From contig NZ_MPDJ01000010.1 in the NCBI RefSeq assembly GCF_001881565.1, forward strand, positions 144,223 through 208,222: a stretch of 64,000 bases of DNA, in the 5' to 3' direction. Source of the stretch: Eisenbergiella tayi. GTDB taxonomy: Bacteria; Bacillota; Clostridia; Lachnospirales; Lachnospiraceae. Of the stretch, positions 35,347-43,712 are shown piece after piece. Each line of letters begins with the position of its first letter. Within the stretch, counting starts at the first letter, position 1. Made by a program: the position numbers and the translations under genes. Below the pieces are notes generated by a model, which worked only from the letters and a program-made list of their open reading frames with translations, ran no database searches and was not told where the DNA came from.

Positions 35347-35928
35347 TTATTTAATCGGCCCCATAGAATTGCTGCCCTCACTTAACTTAAACCAAGCCTT
35401 GCCCACAATATCATCCCGTGCGACAGCGCCTATATTCCCGGACCTGCTGTCCTCACTGCTGTTACAGTTATCCCCCAGAACAAAATACTCATCATTCCCA
35501 AGCTTTATCTCATGCTCCGCGATCCCCGCATCCGCAATCAAATCATAAGTATCATCCTCCACCGGAGCCCCGTTCACATAAAGAATACCCTCCGCAATCT
35601 GCACCGTTTCCCCCGGAACAGCCACCACACGCTTCACATAATAATGCGTATTCTGGTTCCCGTTAGGCAGAAAAACCACCACATCCCCGGCCTTCGGATT
35701 AGAAAGCTTATAAATAAACCTGTTTATCAGAATCTCCTGCCCATTATAAAGCGCCGGCTCCATAGAAACCCCAATCACACTCGTCCGTATCCCCACAAAA
35801 TAAACAATCACAAAAGCCAGGAAAGCAGCAATCGCTATCCCCAGTACATAACTGAGAATCTCATGAAGTATCGCCGTACTTATTTTCTTCCGTCTCCTAT
35901 AAAAGCTTAATCCCTTAGACTTTCTCAT
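35347..35928 (-). CDS. lepB: signal peptidase I (first copy in this block)
   Basis: Predicted 193-aa Sec signal peptidase. A basic N-terminus (RRRKK) precedes one helix (about 22-45). The Ser lies in GVSMEPAL and the Lys in YVKRVVA, followed by GDNCNSSEDSR. It resembles the copy at 33894 but is clearly diverged, including GDNCNS against GDNRNN. A likely promoter lies at 35981-36010. The ribosome binding site is weak. Confidence 0.94.
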   Translation of the reverse strand: MRKSKGLSFYRRRKKISTAILHEILSYVLGIAIAAFLAFVIVYFVGIRTSVIGVSMEPALYNGQEILINRFIYKLSNPKAGDVVVFLPNGNQNTHYYVKRVVAVPGETVQIAEGILYVNGAPVEDDTYDLIADAGIAEHEIKLGNDEYFVLGDNCNSSEDSRSGNIGAVARDDIVGKAWFKLSEGSNSMGPIK

Positions 35929-35980
35929 CCGTAATTTTCCATATCCCGTCGTAAAATTTCAGTTCCCAAACAATGATACC

Positions 35981-36010
35981 ATTCTATCACGAAATATATT
36001 CAACTGGCAA
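35981..36010 (-). promoter_or_regulatory. probable promoter of the lepB-rbgA operon
   Basis: Minus-strand TTGCCA (36005-36010), an 18-base spacer and TAGAAT (35981-35986), about 50 bases before the lepB start. Confidence 0.6.
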
Positions 36011-36064
36011 GCAGACAACTTTGTGTGCATTATTTGTCCCTTATTTTTTCCTATAACTACACCA

Positions 36065-36325
36065 GTTCCCTTCCCTGCTTTCGTAGTGTCCTCAGCCATG
36101 GGTGTCCTCCCGGTCTTTCCGGTTCGGTTGGCACACTGCAAGGATTCCTGTAAGGGCCGTATAAATACGCCGGTCCTTAGGTTGCGTCCTGTGCAACCTT
36201 AGTACCGCTGCGTATTTATCCGAGCGAGAGCGTGCCCGCACAGGAACCTTGCAGTGCGCCGACCGAACCGGAAAGACCGGGAGGACACCCATGGCTGAGG
36301 ACACAACGAAAGCAGGGAAGGGAAC
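36065..36325. repeat. 261-bp near-perfect palindrome (MITE-like or long-hairpin RNA)
   Basis: The outer arms (36065-36145 and 36247-36325) are inverted copies of about 80 bases with only three mismatches and one indel. Inside, ATAAATACGC/GCGTATTTAT and GGTTGC/GCAACC (36180-36198) extend the hairpin to a seven-base loop. One arm also contains about 10 unpaired extra bases. It lies between the rplS terminator and the lepB promoter, shows no clear target duplication and is richer in G and C than its flanks. It may be a non-autonomous transposable element or encode a long structured RNA. Confidence 0.9.
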
Positions 36326-36342
36326 GCCTCCGCCCCAAAAGC

Positions 36343-36375
36343 AAAAAGAGGCAACCACCACAGCGGCTGCCCCTC
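36343..36375 (-). terminator. rplS terminator
   Basis: On the minus strand GAGG(GG)CAGCC pairs with GGTGGTTGCCTC with a small bulge (36348-36375), followed by TTTTT. It ends the ylxM-rplS gene run. Confidence 0.75.
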
Positions 36376-36388
36376 ATACCGTATCCGA

Positions 36389-36736
36389 TTATTTTACCAG
36401 TTCTTTAACCTTAGCCTTCTTACCTACTCTGTCTCTTAAATAATTCAGCTTAGCTCTTCTTACTTTACCTTTTCTAACCAGTTCCACTCTCTCTACATTG
36501 GGAGAATGCAGCGGCCATGTCTTCTCAACACCGATGCCGTTAGAGGTCTTTCTTACAGTAAAGGTAGCCCTGTTGCTGCCGCCCTGCTTTTTCAGGACAA
36601 CACCTTCGAATACCTGAACTCTTTCACGGTTTCCTTCTTTGATTTTACCATAAACTCTTACGGTATCACCAACACTGAATTCCGGAACTTCTGCTTTCAG
36701 CTGTTCTGCTTCAATTGCTTTAATAATATCATTCAT
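36389..36736 (-). CDS. rplS: 50S ribosomal protein L19
   Basis: Predicted 115-aa protein at the 30S-50S interface. The ATG at 36736 follows AGGAGG by eight bases; the open frame upstream is not coding. Typical sequence: FSVGDTVRVYGKIKEGNRER, then VFEGVVLKKQGG and the C-terminal RRAKLNYLRDRVGKKAK. It is the last gene of the run that includes trmD and rimM. Confidence 0.97.
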   Translation of the reverse strand: MNDIIKAIEAEQLKAEVPEFSVGDTVRVYGKIKEGNRERVQVFEGVVLKKQGGSNRATFTVRKTSNGIGVEKTWPLHSPNVERVELVRKGKVRRAKLNYLRDRVGKKAKVKELVK

Positions 36737-36889
36737 TGCTTTTCCTCCTGATTTATCGGATGTTCTTAATACATTTCCTGTAACAGAGGACCATCTCGTT
36801 TTCGCAACGTTTATAATATACCATATCATACCTGCAAAAGCAAGTACTAATTGCCATCAAATTACCCATCTGTACCCATCAAATTCTTT

Positions 36890-38290
36890 TTAGGAAATCC
36901 AATATACCGTATCTCTAACGATACGCAGCCCCAGCTTTTGCTGAAGCTTAACCGAGGCTTCATTATCAGTAAAAATCTGACAGAAAGGAACCCAGCCCTT
37001 TTCCAGAATACGGTTAATCAGATGCCGTTCCAGCGCTTCTGCGATACCCTGTCTGCGGAATTCTTCAAAAACCTCCAGGATCCCCATGCTCCCCTCCGCA
37101 TGCATGCCTATAAAGCCTGTTAGCTTTCCGTCCGCAAAAGCGCCGTACATCATCCCGGAACGAAGCCGTTCTTCCAGATAGCCTTTGTCATGAACCGCGT
37201 GATAATGAAAATATACCTCCTCCAAATAAGAAGTATCCAGTGTTTTTATACAAAAACGGGAATCTTCTTCCAAAGGAGTCTTCCTGGTATACACAGCCTG
37301 GACGCATGTATTGATTACGGAACCCTTAAAACGCCTGCAGATACTCTCCTTCAGGAATTCCTGATGAGCCACATACAATCCGTCCTTCAATCCTCTGGGA
37401 ATAAGGGAAAGGAGTCTTTCGCCCATATCCTCGTCCGCGGCGGACATCATATAAGCGCCGCTCGGCACATCCCTGAGCAGCACACCTTCTTCTTCTCCGC
37501 ACAGAAGCTCTCCCTGTCCCCGGCGTATGACTTCAATCATATCCATGTGGGCTATTTTTTTCTTAAGCAGCCAGGAAAGGGCTTTGCCTTCCCTTGCATA
37601 AGCCTCATACAGATCAGGTCTGCGCTCCCTGGTACGCTCCTCCGACTGCAGCAGACGCCATTTATCCACCTTTGCATGATCCCCTGATAAAAGAATATCA
37701 GGCACCGTTTTGCCCTGCCAAACCTCCGGACGTGTATACTGGGGATATTCCAGAAGATTATTATGAAAGGATTCAAATTCCGCCGACTCTTCATTTTTCA
37801 GCACACCGGGAACGAGACGGGATACGGCATCTATCATAACCATAGAGGGAAGTTCACCTCCGGTGAGTACGTAATCCCCTATGGAAACATAATCCGTGAC
37901 AATGGTTTCAAGAACCCTTTCATCAATCCCTTCATAGTGACCACACAAAAAGACCAGTTCGTCCTCCAAAGCCAGCTCCTGCGCCATCTGCTGATTAAAA
38001 ACCCTTCCCTGAGGGGTTACGTAGATCACTCTGGGCTTTTTCCCGTCATTTTCAAGGATTTTCTCTTCTATGGAACGATAGGCGTCATAAACGGGCTGTG
38101 CCTGCATCAGCATACCGGCTCCGCCCCCATACGGATAATCATCCACTTTCTTATGCTTATTCTCCGTAAAATCCCGAATATTTACCGTTTCCAGGCTGAT
38201 ATGGCCTTCTGCAGCCGCACGGCCAAGAATACTGGTATTCAGGCCGCCCGACACCATATCCGGAAAAAGGGTTAACACATGGAAATTCAT
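36890..38290 (-). CDS. trmD: TrmD tRNA (guanine37-N1)-methyltransferase fused to a C-terminal GNAT domain
   Basis: Predicted 466-aa protein, nearly twice normal TrmD (about 240). Residues 1-240 are complete TrmD: YGGGAGMLMQ, CGHYEGIDERV and GDYVLTGGELPSM (SAM-binding trefoil-knot loops), and a helical C-terminal domain ending at WLLKKKI. Residues about 245-466 look like an acyl-CoA acetyltransferase, with FRRQGIAEALERHLI as the acetyl-CoA loop and an ASVKLQQKLGLR C-terminal helix. No stop or shift lies between the parts. The start overlaps the rimM stop by four bases. The GNAT substrate is unknown. Confidence 0.9.
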   Translation of the reverse strand: MNFHVLTLFPDMVSGGLNTSILGRAAAEGHISLETVNIRDFTENKHKKVDDYPYGGGAGMLMQAQPVYDAYRSIEEKILENDGKKPRVIYVTPQGRVFNQQMAQELALEDELVFLCGHYEGIDERVLETIVTDYVSIGDYVLTGGELPSMVMIDAVSRLVPGVLKNEESAEFESFHNNLLEYPQYTRPEVWQGKTVPDILLSGDHAKVDKWRLLQSEERTRERRPDLYEAYAREGKALSWLLKKKIAHMDMIEVIRRGQGELLCGEEEGVLLRDVPSGAYMMSAADEDMGERLLSLIPRGLKDGLYVAHQEFLKESICRRFKGSVINTCVQAVYTRKTPLEEDSRFCIKTLDTSYLEEVYFHYHAVHDKGYLEERLRSGMMYGAFADGKLTGFIGMHAEGSMGILEVFEEFRRQGIAEALERHLINRILEKGWVPFCQIFTDNEASVKLQQKLGLRIVRDTVYWIS

Positions 38291-38829
38291 TCCTTATTTC
38301 CTCCCCTGCCATCATTTCCCAAATCCAGCAGGCCATCCAGCAAATGCACTCGCATTCTTGCCTTTTCCACATCAACCTCAAGAATACATTCTTTAATCGC
38401 AGGAATCAGGACCGAACCTCCCTGAAGCAAGGTTACCTCATATACATCATTTGCCCCTGTGGTAATGACATCCCTGAGAGTGCCCAATACAGTTCCGTCC
38501 TCTGTTTCCACAGTCATATCGATTAAATCGGCAATAAAAAACTCATCCTTTTTTAAACGTACCGCATTATCCCTTGTTACATACAGGCTGGCTTTCCTGA
38601 ATTTTTCCACATCATTGATGTCATCAAGCCCTTTAAATTTGAGAATGACTAACTGTTTAAAAAATTTTACTCCCTCTATTTCCAGCGTTCTTGTTTCCTT
38701 CCCGCTGTCCAGTATCACCTGCTTCAGCCTTCTGAATCTGGCCGGATCGTCCGTGGTGGGATAAACCTTTACTTCTCCCTTTAATCCATGAGAAGCCGTA
38801 ATGATCCCCACCTGCAGTCTCTGCTCCAT
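38287..38829 (-). CDS. rimM: ribosome maturation factor RimM
   Basis: Predicted 180-aa 30S assembly factor that binds S19. The N-terminal beta-barrel begins QVGIITASHGLKGEVKVYPT and the C-terminal PRC-barrel covers about residues 95-165 (FIADLIDMTVETEDG, VLIPAIKECIL). GGAGG precedes the ATG at 38829; the frame upstream is not coding. Confidence 0.95.
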   Translation of the reverse strand: MEQRLQVGIITASHGLKGEVKVYPTTDDPARFRRLKQVILDSGKETRTLEIEGVKFFKQLVILKFKGLDDINDVEKFRKASLYVTRDNAVRLKKDEFFIADLIDMTVETEDGTVLGTLRDVITTGANDVYEVTLLQGGSVLIPAIKECILEVDVEKARMRVHLLDGLLDLGNDGRGGNKE

Positions 38830-38909
38830 CCTAATCCTCCAAAACAAATCTAAGTTTCCCATTCTGAAACAAAAAGCCGCTTCCATAAAGGGAGCAGCCT
38901 TTTATCGTA

Positions 38910-39137
38910 TCAGATGATTTCTACATCCACATGTTTTTTGTCTCCCAGCGCTGCCGCTTTTACAACCGCACGGATTGCTTTGGCGATACGGCCCTGTTTA
39001 CCAATTACTTTACCCATGTCGGACGGCGCAACGTGAAGTTCTATCGTCGTTATTTTCCCATCTTCTTTTTCCGTAACGACTACTTCCTCCGGGTTGTCAA
39101 CAAGTGCCTTGGCAATTACTTCAACCAGTTCTTTCAT
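38910..39137 (-). CDS. khpA: KH-domain RNA-binding protein KhpA (YlqC)
   Basis: Predicted 75-aa single-KH protein. The GxxG loop lies in GKVIGKQGRIAKAIRAVVKA. It binds RNA and in Firmicutes partners with KhpB in cell-division and sRNA control. GGAGG precedes the ATG at 39137. Confidence 0.95.
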   Translation of the reverse strand: MKELVEVIAKALVDNPEEVVVTEKEDGKITTIELHVAPSDMGKVIGKQGRIAKAIRAVVKAAALGDKKHVDVEII

Positions 39138-39203
39138 CACTTTCCCTCCATTCAACCGGATACCCGCAGCCAGTGCCGATATCCTCTTCTTAGCAAAGAG
39201 GTC

Positions 39204-39449
39204 TTATTTCTCGATTCCCGCTGCTTTGAAGATTTTGCTGACTACCTCTGTGGGCTGTGCACCATTGTTCAGCCATTTCTTTGCCAGTTCTTCATTTACC
39301 TTGAATTCACTGGGATTCTTGTTAGGATCATAGGTTCCGATTTCTTCGATGAATCTGCCGTCTCTGGGAGATCTGGAATCTGCCACGATAATTCTGTAAA
39401 AAGGAGCCTTCTTCTGTCCCATTCTTCTTAATCTGATCTTTACTGCCAT
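39204..39449 (-). CDS. rpsP: 30S ribosomal protein S16
   Basis: Predicted 81-aa protein. The sequence MAVKIRLRRMGQKKAPFYRI and the IEEIGTYDPNKNP segment are diagnostic. It lies between ffh and khpA. Confidence 0.97.
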   Translation of the reverse strand: MAVKIRLRRMGQKKAPFYRIIVADSRSPRDGRFIEEIGTYDPNKNPSEFKVNEELAKKWLNNGAQPTEVVSKIFKAAGIEK

Positions 39450-39552
39450 TTTTTCTTACCTCCGGAAATATTTGCTTATTTTTTATTATTTATTCTCGCG
39501 AATGCAATGACTGCCCGCGGTGTCAAATGACCTGTTGCTTAAGGCCATTTGG

Positions 39553-40905
39553 CTAAAAAGGAAGTTTAAACTTACCCTTTTTGCCTCCGAAACCTCCCAT
39601 CATGCCGGGAAGCTGTTTCATCATCTTCTGGCTCTGCTCGAACTGTTTGATGAAACGGTTTACAACACTGATATCCACCCCTGCGCCTCTTGCAATCCTG
39701 TGCTTTCTGCTGGGATTAAGCAGTTTGGGGTTCCGGCGCTCCGCCGGTGTCATGGAAAGGACCACAGCCTCCATCCTGGCCAGCTGCTTTTCATCCACCA
39801 TGGACTCAATATCCGCAGATTTGCCTCCAATACCGGGCATCATACTTAAAATACTGGATATGCCGCCCATATTCCGCATCTGCTTCATGCTTTCCAGGTA
39901 ATCCTCAAAATCGAATTTCCCCTTCTTCATGCGGGATGCCATCTCTTTTTCCTTATCGGCATCCAGGTCCAGGCTTGCCTGGGCTTTATCTATTAAGGAA
40001 AGGACGTCGCCCATACCGAGAATCCGGCTGGCCATCCTGTCCGGGTAAAACTGTTCCAAATCGGAAAGCTTTTCTCCCATACCCACAAAAAGTATGGGCT
40101 TTCCGGTTACTGCTTTTACGGAAAGAGCCGCACCGCCGCGGGTATCACCATCCATCTTGGACAGGATAATTCCGTCCACGCCCACCTTCTCGTCAAATTC
40201 TTTTGCCACATTCACGGCATCCTGTCCGGTCATGGCATCCACCACCAGAAGTGTCTGGTGAACGGTAATGTTCTCCTTAATTTCCTGCAGTTCCTTCATC
40301 ATATCTTCATCAATATGAAGACGCCCTGCCGTATCAAGGATTACCACATTATTTCCATTCTTCTGTGCATGCTCCATACCGGCCCTGGCAATATCCAGAG
40401 GCTTATTTTTCGTTCCCATGGAAAAAGCATCCACATTCTGCTTTTTTGCATTGATTTCCAGCTGTTCAATAGCAGCCGGACGATAAATATCACAGGCAAC
40501 CAACAGAGGTTTTTTGCCCTTCAGTTTAAACTTTCCTGCAAGCTTGGCCGCTGTAGTCGTCTTACCTGCACCCTGAAGGCCGCACATCATAATGACTGTG
40601 GTCGACTTACCGGGCTGCATGGCAATCTCCGTTGTCTCGGAACCCATCAGAGCAGTCATTTCTTCATTTACAATCTTAATAACCATCTGTCCGGGATTCA
40701 GCCCGTTCATCACATCCGTACCGATCGCTCTGGCTTCTACGGACTTGACAAACTGTTTTACCACACGGAAGTTAACATCCGCCTCCAAAAGAGCCATCTT
40801 GACTTCCTTCAGGGCTGTCTTGACATCCTCTTCCGTCAGCCGTCCTTTTCCGCGAAGATTCTTAAATACGTTCTGGAGTTTATCGGTTAAGCTCTCAAAT
40901 GCCAT
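39553..40905 (-). CDS. ffh: signal recognition particle GTPase Ffh
   Basis: Predicted 450-aa SRP54 homologue that recognises signal sequences and docks with FtsY (encoded at 56070-57083). An N domain (about 1-85) is followed by the G domain with GLQGAGKTTTAAKL (near 106), DTAGR and KMDGD, then a methionine-rich M domain ending MMKQLPGMMGGFGGKKG. The ATG at 40905 has AAGGA ten bases upstream; the in-frame GTG two codons earlier is too close to the site. Confidence 0.97.
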   Translation of the reverse strand: MAFESLTDKLQNVFKNLRGKGRLTEEDVKTALKEVKMALLEADVNFRVVKQFVKSVEARAIGTDVMNGLNPGQMVIKIVNEEMTALMGSETTEIAMQPGKSTTVIMMCGLQGAGKTTTAAKLAGKFKLKGKKPLLVACDIYRPAAIEQLEINAKKQNVDAFSMGTKNKPLDIARAGMEHAQKNGNNVVILDTAGRLHIDEDMMKELQEIKENITVHQTLLVVDAMTGQDAVNVAKEFDEKVGVDGIILSKMDGDTRGGAALSVKAVTGKPILFVGMGEKLSDLEQFYPDRMASRILGMGDVLSLIDKAQASLDLDADKEKEMASRMKKGKFDFEDYLESMKQMRNMGGISSILSMMPGIGGKSADIESMVDEKQLARMEAVVLSMTPAERRNPKLLNPSRKHRIARGAGVDISVVNRFIKQFEQSQKMMKQLPGMMGGFGGKKGKFKLPF

Positions 40906-40930
40906 ACACACAATTTCCTTTGCTGATTCT

Positions 40931-41245
40931 TTACAGTTCTTCTAAAATGTCATCCGCCAGCTTTTTCACTGCTTCTTCAGATGACAACAGCTTAATTTGT
41001 TCCAGCTTTTCCTTAATATTCCTGAATCTCTCCATCAGGTGCAGCTTGCTTTCGTATTCCTCCAGCGTCTTGTCACACCTTTTTATCAAATCATGAACTC
41101 CCTGCCTGCTGATTCCCGCTTCCTGGGCAATCTCGCTTAAAGACATGTCATTCATAACCACATCCTCGTAAATATGGCGCTGATGCTCTGTGAGCAGTTC
41201 ACCATAAAAATCATATAACAGACCCTGTTCCACTATCTTTTCCAT
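40931..41245 (-). CDS. ylxM: YlxM-family helix-turn-helix protein
   Basis: Predicted 104-aa sigma-70-region-4-like protein that modulates SRP function. The HTH is MSLSEIAQEAGISRQGVHDL (residues about 34-53), followed by a charged coiled coil. It precedes ffh by 25 bases, the normal Firmicute order, and starts the transcript. Confidence 0.93.
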   Translation of the reverse strand: MEKIVEQGLLYDFYGELLTEHQRHIYEDVVMNDMSLSEIAQEAGISRQGVHDLIKRCDKTLEEYESKLHLMERFRNIKEKLEQIKLLSSEEAVKKLADDILEEL

Positions 41246-41320
41246 TTTTTCCCATCCTGTGCCTGTTATCTGTTTCCTTTACGCTGCCTGAGCAGACTCT
41301 GTCCTCCCGCTGCATGGATT

Positions 41321-41365
41321 ATCTTACTATATGAGGGAAGAGGTGTCAAGTATTTTTTCTTGACA
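41321..41365 (-). promoter_or_regulatory. ylxM-ffh operon promoter, with opposed -35 box
   Basis: Minus-strand TTGACA (41344-41349), a 17-base spacer and TAAGAT (41321-41326). An inverted TGTCAAG/CTTGACA (41344-41365) places a second TTGACA on the plus strand, facing the acyltransferase gene end. Confidence 0.75.
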
Positions 41366-41413
41366 AACCCATTTTCCTTTCTATAGGTGAAAGAAGTAAA
41401 TGTACAAGATATT

Positions 41414-42451
41414 TTAATGCAGCATTGCTATTTTCCTGACAAACGGTATGCGGTCAACTGCAAATGCCCCAAAAAGACTGACTGTAAAAGTAAATATCGT
41501 TAAGGTTGGTACTGAATTAATGGCGGGATATGAAATAGTAGTAATACCGATAAGATTTAACTTTTCTATCACAAACATATGGAACATATAAATGAAAAAG
41601 GTATAACCGGACAGTTTTTGCCATATAGAAACCCTTTTCACCTTATTAAACATCTTACCGTATTTAAAGCAGATAAAAATGGCAGCACTCATAATAAGAA
41701 TATTCAGAGAAGCAGGACTGAACCATCTCTCTACATATGCAGCCGTCCCTATACTGTCCCGGACTGTCAGCCAGGCCGTCGCAGCCACTGCCGCAATTCC
41801 CATTGCGTAAATAATCCATCGGGTTTTTCTCTTAATATCAGTCACGTTCAGATAATATCCTAATAAGAAATAGCCAAAATTACCGACAAGGATATCCAGA
41901 CCAAGGCTGTCTATCCTTGCCTGGATTGTATCCAGATGAAATATATCTGTCAGACAGGGCAGCAGGAATTTGAATACTGTCCATAGAATCAGATAATACT
42001 GTAATACATCTTTTTTCGCACATATTTGCCTTGCTATTGGAATCAATATGTAAAAGCCAATCAGTATTTGAATAAACCACATATGGGTATGTCCAAATAT
42101 AAACCGCTGTACCGATGCTGCCCATACTTCCTTTGTAACCGCTCCGTGAAGTGCATCAATTGCCACGCCTTGAAAAGCGTAAAAGGCCGACCAGACATAA
42201 AATAATACCAGTAATTTCAAAATCCGTTTTCCTATTGCCAAATTTTCTTTTTGTGGTGAAACAAGAAAAAGTCCGCTTAACATAAAGAAAACAGGAACCG
42301 CGAAACGGGTTAAGCTATTATAAATTGTCATAATTAAAAATTCTTTGCTATGTACATCCACAACACTCCAGTAACTGGCTGATACATGCAGCAGTACTAT
42401 GGAAAAACATGCAATAACTCTTAAAATATCATACTTTGTAATTCTGTTCAT
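41414..42451 (-). CDS. membrane acyltransferase, family 3 (OafA/WecH-like)
   Basis: Predicted 345-aa protein with about ten helices. The family N-terminus YDILRVIACFSIVLLHVSAS contains the conserved His, and a second conserved region sits at FFMLSGLFL. Such enzymes acetylate or succinylate cell-surface sugars or peptidoglycan. It stands alone and unlike its neighbours in function, so it may be part of an accessory insertion. Substrate unknown. Confidence 0.85.
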   Translation of the reverse strand: MNRITKYDILRVIACFSIVLLHVSASYWSVVDVHSKEFLIMTIYNSLTRFAVPVFFMLSGLFLVSPQKENLAIGKRILKLLVLFYVWSAFYAFQGVAIDALHGAVTKEVWAASVQRFIFGHTHMWFIQILIGFYILIPIARQICAKKDVLQYYLILWTVFKFLLPCLTDIFHLDTIQARIDSLGLDILVGNFGYFLLGYYLNVTDIKRKTRWIIYAMGIAAVAATAWLTVRDSIGTAAYVERWFSPASLNILIMSAAIFICFKYGKMFNKVKRVSIWQKLSGYTFFIYMFHMFVIEKLNLIGITTISYPAINSVPTLTIFTFTVSLFGAFAVDRIPFVRKIAMLH

Positions 42452-42502
42452 ACTTTCCCCTCTCTTTTATCGAAACAAGATTTTTTCCAAACTAAACATC
42501 TC

Positions 42503-42832
42503 CTATATAGTCTCATTTTCTTTTCGCCGCTTGTTCAGCACCCCTTCTATAAACTTAGCGGTATACCCACCAGCTCTTGCAATTTTGGCACGTTCGCGCC
42601 GATCTGTTGTCTACTTCGCCAGATCTGCTATAAATTCAGGACGATACAGCCGCATGGGGCAATCAATTTTGTCGCCGCGGAAATATTTAAACAATTTCAG
42701 CATGGCATCACGGCCAATGAATTCGAAAAGTTCAAGATAGCTGTCATTTAATGCTTCAGCTTCATTCCCATCGACATTAAATGCCCGGTAAACAGCTTCT
42801 TCATTTACATTATCCAAATCAATATTAATCAT
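42503..42832 (-). pseudogene. Mor-like transcription activator gene with an in-frame amber stop
   Basis: The 73-aa open frame (42611-42832) resembles the N-terminal half of Mor-type activators (ELFEFIGRDAMLKLFKYFRG, then CPMRLYRPEFIADLAK). It ends at TAG (42611-42613). In the same frame the next 35 codons read TTDRRERAKIARAGGYTAKF and onward to a TAG at 42503-42505; this basic tail looks like the missing C-terminal part. Either one nonsense mutation inactivated the gene, the short protein is the product, or the amber is read through. It may be a remnant of a mobile element. Confidence 0.6.
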
Positions 42833-42896
42833 TTTCCTTCACCTCTCACTTTTATCACAGATTTTAGCAATTCTTTTTTCCATAAATCCAGTTATG

Positions 42897-42945
42897 AAAA
42901 GGAACTTTTAAAGGCTCTTTATATTCTCCTTTAAAAGTTCCTTTT
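42897..42945 (-). terminator. perfect 18-bp inverted repeat
   Basis: AAAAGGAACTTTTAAAGG (42897-42914) and its exact inverse (42928-42945). It lacks a long U-tract on either side but the arms are A/U-rich. It lies between the Mor-like gene and prfH. Confidence 0.6.
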
Positions 42946-42960
42946 CCATTTTTGGATCAT

Positions 42961-43000
42961 AAAAAGCCCCTATGCCAAAATCAGCACAGGGGCTTTTATA
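42961..43000 (-). terminator. prfH terminator
   Basis: AAAAAGCCCCTATGC pairs with GCACAGGGGCTTTTAT. U-tracts exist on both strands. It lies 100 bases past the prfH stop. Confidence 0.85.
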
Positions 43001-43099
43001 GTTATATAAACATAATATATCGTTATTCACACCGCATATACGGTGCACAAGTGTACGATATGTATCGTACCAGTTATAAGTCCCTATTCGCCTCCTTTC

Positions 43100-43699
43100 C
43101 TAATCCTTTCTTTTCTTTAAGACGAATTTTTCTCCTTCATAAGTTCGTATCGGGTTTCCCCTGACGATCCGATTATGCTCACGCCAAGCAGTATTTTCCT
43201 GTTTTTCTTTCTGCTCCTTCTGCAATCCGGAAAGCTTTTCCTGCAGCCTCTCCATAGCCTTCTGCTTATTCAGGTACTGGCTTCGTTCCTCGGTGGACTG
43301 GGATACGAGCCCAGTCGGAATATGAATAATCCGCACCCCTGTTTCTACCTTGTTTACATTCTGTCCGCCTTTTCCTCCGCTATGGAATTTCTCGATACGG
43401 TATTCCTTATCCAACGCCACCTCAGACTGTTCCGGGATTATGCTCATATCTACATACCAGTTTTTTCTTTTATGGTTCCTTCGGAACGGACTTTGACAAA
43501 TCCATTGTACCGTCCCTTCAAGGCTGCTCAGATTATGCTCTGTCCGGAAACGGATGGAATCAAAGCAGCCTTTCTCATAACCCTTTGTCTCCGATACTAT
43601 TTCCAAATCCCCATATTCCTTTTTCAATGCCTCGAACAGTTTTGCGACCGCCAGCTGGCATTCGGATGGTCCCTGACCCGCGCTGATTTGAATAATCAT
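43100..43699 (-). CDS. prfH: peptide chain release factor H (PrfH)
   Basis: Predicted 199-aa release-factor relative that lacks the stop-codon-reading domain and rescues ribosomes damaged in the decoding centre. The N-terminus ISAGQGPSECQLAV is family-typical. GGQ sits at residues 111-113 within GGKGGQNVNKVETGVRI, and SPFRRNHKRKNWYV precedes it. A basic C-terminal tail follows. The ATG follows AGGAG, 13 bases after the rtcB stop, so the pair is one unit. Confidence 0.93.
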   Translation of the reverse strand: MIIQISAGQGPSECQLAVAKLFEALKKEYGDLEIVSETKGYEKGCFDSIRFRTEHNLSSLEGTVQWICQSPFRRNHKRKNWYVDMSIIPEQSEVALDKEYRIEKFHSGGKGGQNVNKVETGVRIIHIPTGLVSQSTEERSQYLNKQKAMERLQEKLSGLQKEQKEKQENTAWREHNRIVRGNPIRTYEGEKFVLKKRKD

Positions 43700-43712
43700 A
43701 CTCTGTTTTCTC

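Noticed and set aside
35959..36443. Short frames within and around the palindrome
   Set aside because: They appear on both strands because the sequence is a palindrome; the similar peptides are mirror artefacts.
36737..36889. L19 leader RNA autoregulatory element
   Set aside because: I could not make a convincing match to the known L19 leader; it remains possible.
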